From positions 15,467,710-15,531,709 of the forward strand of contig CP136062.1 in assembly GCA_032622095.1 (NCBI GenBank): 64,000 nucleotides of DNA, read 5' to 3'. This document shows positions 22,334 to 30,588 of the stretch, piece by piece. The notes below the pieces were generated by a model. It ran no database searches. It had not been told where the DNA came from and worked only from the letters and a program-made list of their open reading frames with translations. Both the position numbers and the translations under genes were made by a program. Each line of letters starts with the position of its first letter. The first letter of the stretch is position 1. The DNA is from Siphonodentalium dalli (lineage: Eukaryota > Mollusca > Scaphopoda > Gadilida > Siphonodentaliidae).

Positions 22334-22518
22334 CCTCGGTAGATAATTGGGGATTTTGAATTCCTTCTGATAGTAATAGAATTTCCTTTTGACTGGACAG
22401 AATATGAGACGATCGGGTTCCTTGATATCTATGGTGCACAAGTCGAAGTCGTTCTCGTAAAGTTCGTTCCCGTTATACTTGACGCTGATGAACAGTCTGC
22501 CATCCGTGACTTCACGAT
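22334..22518 (-). CDS. ML-domain (GM2-activator/NPC2-like) protein, exon 3
   Basis: On the minus strand a strong acceptor (GTTTTTCTTTAG) precedes 22518 and a GTGAGT donor follows 22334. The exon is 185 nt, entering after codon position 1 and leaving in phase 0. It encodes residues 121-182 of the predicted protein: VTDGRLFISVKYNG, the DLC motif (Cys148), FCPV (Cys161) and IPNYLPR (176-182). This order is the signature of ML domains, small secreted or lysosomal beta-sandwiches that bind lipids. The reading frame fits exon 2 at 25505-25600. The next exon, which should supply the GxY segment and last cysteine, was not found to the left. Family assignment is from motif pattern only. Lipid ligand unknown. 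Confidence 0.8.
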
Positions 22519-22719
22519 CTAAAGAAAAACATAATACATTGCACCACCACCGTAATAATTCATTCGGGGCAAGGGGGGGGGTCGGAAAAAATTGCAACAT
22601 ATAGGGCCTAGGGGGGTGGGTCCCCCGCGGCCGGACCATTTTTTTTAAATCCACTTTTTGTCATTTTTTTCACCGATACAAGAAATTTAAGTTTTGCTAT
22701 GTCTTCAGTGACCACTTAA

Positions 22720-23295
22720 AGGGGTACTGTACCCCAATTTCAATAAATTCCCAGTGACAATAGCGATCTAATATGAATATTATATTATAAAATAACTAAT
22801 TTGAGTCGACGATGTCTACTGAAAACGTTCCGGTTAACAGGCTATCGTATTACGAGTTACCGTTCTTGAAATCGCATATGTTGCGTGTCTTTTATCGACG
22901 GCCATTCACGAACATTATTGAGTTGCAAACAAAACATGTTACCTGCAAAAGAAGGCCCGTTATAAGCGATTCGGGAAAAAAGGAGAAAGAAACAAGAGTC
23001 ATAAAGCGTCAAGTATTTTATAGGGAGAGAGATTGTTCGATGGAAGAGATTGAATGCATCAATCGAAGCTGTGAGCAATGAACTTCCGGTTCTTCATGCG
23101 ACCTGCGTCTTCTCCGGTGAAGGTCAAAAACATGGCGCGTAGTTTGAAATCGTAATATTTTTGTTTCCAAGATCAATATTTTCTTCGCTAAATTAGGTTT
23201 ATACGAAACTCATATAACACGAACACAATCTAACTTGAAAGTTATTTCAATGGGAGTAAATAAAAAAATCGCCTATCTTAGTGTACAGTACCCCT
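22720..23295. mobile_element. TTAA-flanked MITE, family C (576 bp)
   Basis: Ends AGGGGTACTGTACCCC and its inverted counterpart GTGTACAGTACCCCT, flanked by TTAA at 22716-22719 and 23296-23299. Its first ~140 bp match the right end of the 5.3-kb element at 36838-42138. An 89-codon frame inside (22812-23081) has no recognised domain. It lies in the ML gene's intron between exons 2 and 3. Confidence 0.8.
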
Positions 23296-23926
23296 TTAAG
23301 AACATAATAAGTATAAGATATTGGTTTTATTGCTTTGAAACTCATTATTCCTGTTTTTTGAATCTTTTTTGGCAATTTTTTTGCAAAAAAAGATTCCAAA
23401 GTTTTTTTTTCCATTTTTTTTTTTTTTTGTGTAGTCCAAGTGTAACTAAGGCCATTTTCAGCGTGATATGTTTTTACTTTTGATCGACCCCCCCCCCCCC
23501 CCCCCCCTGTTCGGGGCACGAATAAATATATAAATGGTCTGTTTATAGTAACGGGCACATCCACTATGACTTGGTCTTTATCTTGTTATTCAATGATCCC
23601 ATATCAACGACGTTGCGATATTCACAGTACTAACGAATATATAGGGAAGAGTCTCATTCGCACCTCAAGGTTTCATAACGTAAGTTTTGGGTGGATGAAT
23701 ACATTAATATTACATATACTATTATATAATTATGTACCTGTTAAATGTGCTTGTCTCATGTATTTGTATTTAAATTTGTATATCTCAGATACCATGTTTA
23801 TTGGTTTATTGAGATTAAAGAATTGACTATTTTGTAAAGCTCAGTGTGATACAACTATTGAAAATATTAGTAGGATGTCAAGTCTACCGCGGTACCTGTT
23901 TCTTCCCAATTCCCTCTCCAAGTAGT
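23296..23926. other. Intronic region, nothing recognised
   Basis: Contains long T runs (23,400-23,430) and a 20-base C run (23488-23507). No exon supported. Confidence 0.4.
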
Positions 23927-23930
23927 TTAA

Positions 23931-24740
23931 AGGTACTCAACCCGATCAGACGGTACCCATATGTGACCCGCCATATGAAATCCAGTCGTAAGTCGGGATT
24001 TGTTTTACCCTGTGCCAATGCATTCTCTTAAATATGCGAGTCGACCATAGGTCGCCTCGCATATATAAGAGAATGCATTGGCCTAACAATTTTTTACAAT
24101 TTTTTCTTGTATTCTTTAACAATTTTATAATTTCTCCCATACAGAGCCCCAGACAAACATGAGCAGACGACACTCTTCTATATGCTTCTATATATGTGTG
24201 GGGCTCCCTGCAGGGTAATGGATGTTTTTTTTATTTTATGTTATAAAAATTGTAAAAAAAAAATTATTTTAAAAAAATTATAAAAAATTGTTAGGCCAAT
24301 GCATTCTCTTATATATGCGAGGCGACCTATGGTCGACTCGCATATATAAGAGAATGCATTGGCACAGGGTAAAAAAATCCCGACTTACGACTCAATCCGA
24401 TCAGATGGTACCCATATCATCAAGTTACAACAACCAAATTTTTTGAAATGCCGCTTCAGTTATCAGAATCGATTAATTGCCCAAAAATAATGTTACCACA
24501 GTCAACTAAAGTATAAATTTGCCGAATGTTTTTTATTTATCAACATTTTGTTCAACGAAATTTGGCCGGTTTGTCAAATATCTGACACAAAAAAGCCATT
24601 TAATTTTAGAGTTATCCATCTTCATCCGCAATATGGTCTCGTCGACTTTTCACAGGCCCAATAAAAGTCGGTGGTGAAAAATAATCGATTTCAAAAATCG
24701 ATATCTGATCACTGAACTTTGAAAGGTTATGCATTGTGAA
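23931..24740. mobile_element. TTAA-type element, family D, truncated and interrupted
   Basis: After TTAA (23927-23930) it starts AGGTACTCAACCCGATCAGA, the family D end also seen at 61885. It is interrupted at 23962 by a family B element and resumes after about 24,390. It then runs to about 24,740 through CTTCAGTTATCAGAATCGAT, TTATTTATCAACATTTTGTT and ATCGATATCTGATCACT, words shared with 44,980-45,360. The right end is missing. Confidence 0.6.
23962..24392. mobile_element. MITE family B, copy 1
   Basis: Starts TGTGACCCGCCATATGAAAT, carries the palindromic core at 24008-24369, and ends at CCCGACTTACGACT, where the final ~22 bp of the terminal inverted repeat are missing. Inside the core spacer is a further stem, GAGCCCC with GGGGCTC. 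It is flanked by an almost identical 28-bp sequence on both sides (see findings). Confidence 0.7.
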
Positions 24741-25313
24741 TTATGCATTGTAAACCTATATTTTATCACCAGCATAAATCATATGGATCACTTGGTTTTT
24801 GAAAAAAAGGAAGCTACAAAGGTATATTAACAGTTTTTTCTTCGTTCCTGGTACATTATTATTTGTCACACCTTTTCACAGTATATGCTATGATCAGATA
24901 TAGGTCACATTCCTAGTTATAATACATACAACGGATTCATGTGTACTGATTTGCTTGTGTTGTGCTCCTCAGATGATTGTGTTGTGCTGAGATGATGATT
25001 GAGGCCGCGAATCTGCTCGGCAGTCTGATTAACTGAAACACCCCTAGCTTTAGCCATTTACCCAACTGAACCCTTTTTATACTAAATTGCTTATCACGCT
25101 CAGTTACAAACCTATATATTGGAATGTTATATTATTCATTTGGAGGGGTTTTCAGGAAACATTAGCCGACAAAAATTAAATGAAAGTGCTAAAGGAGTCA
25201 TATAGTTGTTGGTGCATGGGGAATGTACATATATGCAACGCTCGTTTGCTGAACTTATTATCTGAAAAGTTCAAGGGAACTACTCGTCAATGAGTATTTA
25301 GTATAGGTTTAGT
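24741..25313. other. Intronic region, nothing recognised
   Basis: No exon, RNA gene or clear repeat seen between the family D remnant and the exon 2 duplications. Confidence 0.4.
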
Positions 25314-25504
25314 CCCAGGAAACATTGAGGAAAGTTAACAAGTTTTTGGTTTTCTCTCCGCCCATAACTTTATTGGGCAGTATTATAGTCTTCCCTATAT
25401 CGACGTATACTCACCCCAGGAAACGTTGAGGGAGGTTTTGGCTTTCACCCCGCCCAGAGATTTATCGGGCAACATTATAGTCTTCCATATCGACGTATAC
25501 TCAC
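25314..25504 (-). repeat. Two extra tandem copies of the exon 2 region
   Basis: Downstream of exon 2 on the minus strand the exon's 3' part plus donor and 14 intronic bases are repeated with a 90-bp period. The copy at 25415-25504 keeps the frame and a GGTGAGTAT donor at 25414-25409. A third, diverged copy (about 25314-25408) has lost its donor. Neither has its own acceptor. Splicing from the second donor would lengthen exon 2 by exactly 30 codons. Confidence 0.75.
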
Positions 25505-25600
25505 CCCAGGAAACGTTGAGGAAGCTTTTGGCTTTCACCCCGCCATGAGATTTATCGGGCAGCATTATAGTCTTCCCTATCATCAGTCTGTCGTGTTCAT
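25505..25600 (-). CDS. ML-domain protein, exon 2
   Basis: Minus-strand acceptor TTCTTGTCTCTTTCAG ends at 25601; the donor GTGAGT starts at 25504. The exon is 96 nt and symmetric (phase 1 at both ends), giving residues 89-121: DEHDRLMIGKTIMLPDKSHG and VKAKSFLNVSW. It joins in frame to exon 1 (a Gly/Asp junction codon G+AT) and to exon 3 (again G+AT). In ML proteins this position holds the beta-strands between the first cysteine and the central strand pair; LPDKSHGGVKAKSF fits the usual P..pG.v... pattern. By itself the exon would not be identifiable. The call rests on splice sites, phase and context. Confidence 0.65.
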
Positions 25601-25673
25601 CTGAAAGAGACAAGAAGAATGGTACCCTTTATTATTGGATGTCATGCAATCTCCAACAGTTGCGTCCCATTGC

Positions 25674-25989
25674 TGGAATCACGGAACTAAATGGTTTCCC
25701 ATAGGCGACAGTGTTAACGTTTCGGCCAAATTCACTGAATTGAAGCTTGCAGGCCAGTTGATCACGAAACTGGTAGAAAAATCATAGGTCATGTGTTTAC
25801 TTTTTAAAATAAATCCCCAAGTGTACGACAGGGCTATCCCACAGCCAAATTTGATCTGGACAAATCCAGAACTACAGCAGCTTGTTAAATAAACTTCCCG
25901 CTCACAAAAATCCATTCCCCCATTCATTCACCAGTTTAAATTATTTAGATATGATGTACAAATCAAATAAACGCGATGTCATCCTTTAA
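25674..25989 (+). pseudogene. Repeated coding-like module, copy 1 (34-bp deletion)
   Basis: Matches the module at 29173 from GGAATCACGGAACTAAATGG onward but lacks 34 bp after GCAGGCC (about 25753), which shifts the frame. The homologous sequence is then split at 25989 by a 2.2-kb insertion and resumes at 28165. The upstream flank bears no resemblance to that of the other copies. The function of the encoded sequence is not recognised. Confidence 0.65.
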
Positions 25990-26229
25990 CAAGAAAACCA
26001 TAGTCAGAAATGGTAACGCCACCAAGATCGTATTATTAGCCATAAATATAAATAATAATACAATTATTCTATAAACTAGCTTTCAAATTTTATGCGGGAA
26101 ATTTGCGTACTTCCATATTTCAAGTTTTCCCGTTTCTCGTGGCATACATTACTTTCATCAAACTGTCTTCTTTATTACACAAGCTGATAGGCCCGACTTC
26201 ACCCGGGCTGTTTCCCATCTGCTTTCCGG

Positions 26230-26760
26230 TGAAAGGTGCGATTTGACCTTCAATTGACTATTTCGAAAGTCAAGGTCAGGTCAGGGTCATGATTTGTCCA
26301 GTCCAAAACACCCCCACCCGTAGAAAACTACCCATAGGTATCATATTTCGTCGAAATCCGTCAGTTTTACCCAACTTGAACTTTAATTAACAATTTTGAA
26401 GGTCAAGGTAAGGTCAGAGTCATGATTTGACCCGTCCAAAACACCCCCCCCCCCGACAAAAGTACCCATAGGTATCAAATTTCGTCGAAATCTATCCGTT
26501 TTATCCGAGTTGACCTTTGATTGGCCATATTGAAGGTCAAGGTCAGGCCGAGGTCACGATTTGACCCGTTCAAAACTCTCCTCGGACCAAAGTATCCCTA
26601 GGTATAAAATTTCGCCGAAATTTGTCCGTTTTACCCAAATTGACCTTGCATTGACAGTTTTAAAGGTCAAGGTCAGGTCGGGGTCACGATTTGACCCGTT
26701 CAAAACACTTCCCGGACACAAATACCCATAAGTATCAAATTACGTTGAAATCTATGGAAA
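26230..26760. repeat. Tandem repeat, ~130-bp unit, 4 copies
   Basis: GAAGGTCAAGGTCAGGTC, then CACGATTTGACCCGT, CAAAACAC and ATCAAATTTCGTCGAAATC recur near 26,265, 26,400, 26,530 and 26,660. Copies are about 85% alike by eye. It lies inside the 2.2-kb insertion. Confidence 0.75.
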
Positions 26761-27224
26761 GCCGAGGAGGACATGTTGGTTGCTTATTGCTAGATATACG
26801 ACGCGGTATTTTGAAGGTGTTTCAAACTAGGAGATAGAAGTATTCTGCCTTTCAAATGGTGATGAATTATAGTAGTTTATTCAAATTTTATGGCATAAAT
26901 TGTTATTAAAACCGTATATACTATAAAAAATTAATGACTCGAAAATTAAGTGGGCCTTTAAACAAAGTCACAATTGCATTTAGGCTCATCTCATACTCGT
27001 CCATTCAGCGATATTCTACTGCGCAGTTTGTTATAGCCTCCAGTATTTATTGAGCGTTATACCCCCAACTGTTATAATTCGCCTTTAGCAGGCGTACTCT
27101 TGCCTCAGATTATTGAGATATTAGGTCACACATAATCACATTAAATCGCATCGTAACATAGCAATTGTGTGGGCTCCTTGGCGTGAATATGTAATGAGAA
27201 ATAAGGTCATACGTAATGACATTA

Positions 27225-27990
27225 AACTCAAGAAAACCCTCGAAAACAAAACAAAATCACATTTAATGTTTTACGTTATTTCCTTCATAAAAAGAATCTT
27301 CGTGATAATGAACCCTCTCGTTACTTTAGAATATAGAATTAACCTTAAAATAAAAAAAATCTTTGGAACACAGAACCTTCGGAATAACGAACCTTCGGAT
27401 TGGTGAACCTTCGGAATAGCGAACATTCAGAGAAATTTCGGAATAGTGGACCTTCGGGATAGTGAACATTCGGAATAGAGACATGCCCCCCAATATTCAT
27501 ATTATATGCCCAGAGTTCAAAGGTATGGACCCATAAAATTCTAATCTTGGCCCTTAAAATATTGAACTCCAAATTGGAGCACACACAGAACACCACTTAA
27601 GTCAACTGAACCTATGTCATGTCCCAATGCGGGAGGGTCCATATATACCACAACATTCATAGTATATGCCAAGAATTCAAAGGTATGGGCCCACGTAATG
27701 ACATAAAATCTCAAGAAAACCAGCGAAAACAAAACAAAATCACATTTAATGTTCTAAGTTAAGTTATTTCCTCCTGTATCTGTATCGGTGTGCGCGCATG
27801 ATCAGTTCGGATGTGAGCGCACACTCCATATAAAGAATCTTTGTTAAAATGAACCCTCTCAAATTAGTCTCAATACTTTAAAATATAGAATTAACCTAAA
27901 AATAACAAAAACCTTCGGAATAGAGAACCTTCGGAATAGCGGACCTTCGGGATAGCAAACCTTCATAATAGAAGCATGTCCCCACAATTA
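27225..27990. repeat. Tandem segmental duplication (~480 bp) with CCTTCGGAATAGCGA minisatellite
   Basis: The sequence from CTCAAGAAAACC through AAAACAAAACAAAATCACAT, GAACCCTCTC and the CCTTCGGAATAGNGAA run occurs at 27,225-27,480 and again at 27,705-27,975. The second copy holds an extra segment with a GTGTGCGC/GCGCACAC stem (27,790-27,825). The 17-bp CCTTCGGAATAGCGAA units number about seven in the first copy. Confidence 0.7.
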
Positions 27991-28164
27991 CACCGGTGAC
28001 GTAAACACATGTGCCAATCTTAGTTGTACTCTCGTAATTATCGGTACGATGAAACGGTGACGGATTCTGACGAGGTTTGCCGAATGTACAATCACCCAGT
28101 GAATTATCGATCGACCATGCGATATCAAAAAACCAAAAGCTAGAAACACCACACTACGGTGGCG

Positions 28165-28281
28165 TAATAACGTGTCGCATGTATCAGGTGAAGGTCATTC
28201 TTCAGTTACCTTCACCTTTAGCATTCCACGGTGTACTCGTTCCCCGACTCTAGAACACATTTAGCTCCCTGATTCCTATAT
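28165..28281 (+). repeat. Right part of repeated module copy 1
   Basis: Continues the module after the 2.2-kb insertion and matches 29,518-29,632 and 49,706-49,815. It includes a perfect hairpin, AGGTGAAGGT with ACCTTCACCT, at 28186-28217. Homology stops at CCTGATTCC. Confidence 0.75.
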
Positions 28282-29172
28282 GTATATGTGTAAAACACAG
28301 CGTTTCTTATAGTATTTTATCCAAATATAGACCTTACTGAAACCAAAACTGGATTATATCGGACAGTAGTGGTTTATTTATTCAATATGAGTCATCCTGA
28401 AAATTTGTGTCAATCATCAAAATAAAGCCAAAAAAATTAGATTTTGTTTTCAATTTTACTAGCTGATGCATCTCGTATAACTGAAGTATGCCCTTATATA
28501 CCATAATATTACTAAATTGAAGAGGAAATGTTAATATACATTTTGAGAGGGATATCTTGTCCAATTTTAACCCTTTTCGTGCAGAATTTGGCAATTTATA
28601 ATGAAGATTATAATAAAGATTTACCAAAATTAACAGAAATTAAAATTAACAATACTTTAATAGCAATATAAAGCAACCATAAGTCAATTGAAATATCTAA
28701 ACATAATGATACAACATCAGACAAAGCCTCAGGCATGAAATTTGACCAGATGACAGGGCATACTGTCTGTTTAACAAACCTGCCATGACAGTCTTGCACG
28801 ACAGTAACTCTAGTGGTGATGTCATCACCCCCCCCCCCACTTGGGGTGGGGCTACCATCCCCAATAAGGCTATTGGGTGCCGGAAGCTTAATTAGGTCAA
28901 CTGCCACCTTTTCCCAATGGGGGGGGGGGGGCTAACACTCCTCAAAATTGTGGGGAGGGGGACTTCAGACCCTCTGACCCCCTAATGGTACCTGATGTCC
29001 ATGCAAAACTCCCAGATTTACCACTTTCTTTATTATCTACAGGCGAATCCATGCGTTTCGTCTTTAAATCTGTCAAAAATGTGGTCATTATCATTTGAAA
29101 ATAAGAAAATATGAAATTAACAACTTATCATGCCGAAACGTGAAATTTCGTAAAATTCAAATTTTTCTTATA
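28282..29172. other. Intronic region, nothing firm
   Basis: A 99-codon minus-strand frame (28907 to 28608) runs over G/C-homopolymer sequence and has no recognised domain. Two homopolymer-rich stretches (28,828-28,850; 28,918-28,935) lie here. Confidence 0.35.
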
Positions 29173-29420
29173 GGAATCACGGAACTAAATGGTTTCCCAT
29201 AGGCGACAGTGTTAACGTTTCGGCCAAATTCACTGAATTGAAGCCTGCAGGCCATATCAGTGATGTTTACCCGGCTAGATTGACACCAGTTGATCACGAA
29301 AATGGTAGAAAAATCATAGGTCATGTGTTTACTTTTAAAAATAAATCCCCAAGTGTACGACAGGGCTATCCCACAGCCAAATTTGATCTGGACAAATCCA
29401 GAACTACAGCAGCTTGTTAA
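29173..29420 (+). other. Repeated coding-like module, copy 2 (open; possible terminal exon)
   Basis: After an acceptor-like TTTTTCTTATAG the sequence reads without stops for about 82 codons to TAA at 29418-29420: NHGTKWFPIGDSVNV, FTELKPAGH, GHVFTFKNKSPSVRQGYP and TTAAC at the end. Composition looks like the C-terminal part of an extracellular protein, but I do not recognise the family. A 3' UTR-like stretch with AATAAA follows. Copies at 25674 and 48970 begin at exactly the same base, yet their upstream flanks differ, so this may be a mobile sequence ending in captured coding DNA rather than a host exon. Confidence 0.45.
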
Positions 29421-29975
29421 ATAAACTTCCCGCTCACAAAAATCCATTCCCCCATTCATTCACCAGTTTAAATTATTTAGATATGATGTACAAATCAAAT
29501 AAACGCGATGTCATCCTTTAATAACGTGTCGCAATGTATCAGGTGAAGGTCATTCTTCAGTTACCTTCACCTTTAGCATTCCACGGTGTACTCGTTCCCC
29601 GACTCTAGAACACATTTAGCTCCCTGATTCCTATGCTATGCTCCGCGGCCCCAAAGAACGCATAGCACAAACTCCAGGCAGAGTTATCTCCCATCGCTCC
29701 TCTGAGATACTACTGCCACAATGACATTAATTGGTAAGGAATTCTTACGTGTTTTAGTTCTTATGTTTTAGGATTAAAATTGTCTATGTCTGGCTCAGTT
29801 CATATTGTTCTTATCAATACCGAAAGAATTAGCATTATAGCAAACTTTACAAAAATATTGGTGGTCAAAACAAGATAATAGGTGACTAAATGATAGTAAA
29901 TACAGTTCCGCGACGATATTGTGGCAGTGATATATCGCAGCGATAGCGTAGATGGCGCTGTATGGAGTTTGAGCT
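29173..29975 (+). repeat. ~800-bp duplicated segment (partner at 48970-50157)
   Basis: Beyond the open module, similarity to 48,970-50,157 continues through the AGGTGAAGGT hairpin (29541-29572), AACTCCAGGCAGAGTTATCT, TTCTTATCAATACCGAAAGA and ends near GCGCTGTATGGAGTTT. The partner is longer because it contains a 378-bp MITE. Confidence 0.8.
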
Positions 29976-30526
29976 TGGATGTCGAGTAGTTATTTGAGTC
30001 GATTTAATTCGTATGTCGGGATGTTCAGCCATGAAGATTCGTTGAGATCCGAGAAGCCATGCATATATAGTTGGATATTTGGGCGGATTAGTTGAGGGAG
30101 GGCCGACTGAGAAGCCATGCATAGTTGGATATTTGGGCTGATTAGTCGAGGGAGTGCCGGTCGCCTGTAATTCAGGCTTCAGCTACCAACATGTGAGTTG
30201 GGGAATACAATAACCAGACCAAGACAAAATCCTTAAATGTGATTCCAAGTGTTATACTATTATGGTCAGTGTCGCTGTAGGGCCGTTTCGTAATGTTTAT
30301 TTCGCGCTCCGCGTGTATAATGTGTCGCTGATTCTCTGTATAAAGTGGGCGCAGTGAGTTTTATTTATAGAAATGGGAATTTTTGGGACGGATTAAAAAT
30401 CGAACTGCGACCCGGAGGCCGAGTCCGGTACAAGTTGTAGTTGTTTAACAATGTCTGACGTTGCATATCTTCTACTGGATACATATTACTCCAACGCCTT
30501 CAATTTACTGAAACCAATATATTTTA
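29976..30526. repeat. Dispersed repeat interrupted by Helitron 2 (left part)
   Basis: From about 30,290 the sequence (TTTATTTATAGAAATGGGAA, GGATTAAAA, GAAACCAATATATTTTA) matches 56,930-57,173. Upstream of it a short tandem duplication, GAAGCCATGCATA...GTTGGATATTTGGGC, occurs at about 30,050 and 30,110. No gene seen. Confidence 0.6.
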
Positions 30527-30549
30527 TCTTCTATATCTATATTTGCGAA

Positions 30550-30588
<39 letters not shown>

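Larger units (their letters stand above)
25990..28164. mobile_element. 2.2-kb insertion with TAA target duplication
   Basis: Comparison with the uninterrupted copy at 29,500-29,540 (CCTTTAATAACGTG) shows extra sequence beginning CAAGAAAACCATAGTCAG and ending CTACGGTGGCG. TAA is present at both junctions (25987-25989, 28165-28167). The CAAGAAAACC terminus recurs in inverse orientation at about 33,018-33,047 and 57,217-57,250, so it is a repeat-family end. No protein domain was recognised inside. The element class is unknown. Confidence 0.6.

Noticed and set aside
22812-23081. 89-codon frame inside the family C MITE
   Set aside because: It begins in sequence conserved as element DNA in the 5.3-kb relative, where the frame is not kept; no family recognised.
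25679-25927. Minus-strand frames over the repeated module (also at 29157-29459)
   Set aside because: Shadows of the plus-strand module. The plus frame has an acceptor, a natural stop and a 3' UTR-like tail, while the minus frames have no support.
28608-28907. 99-codon minus-strand frame with DITTRVTVVQDCHG segment
   Set aside because: Crosses G/C homopolymers, has no acceptor or donor in sensible places, and I cannot name a family for it.
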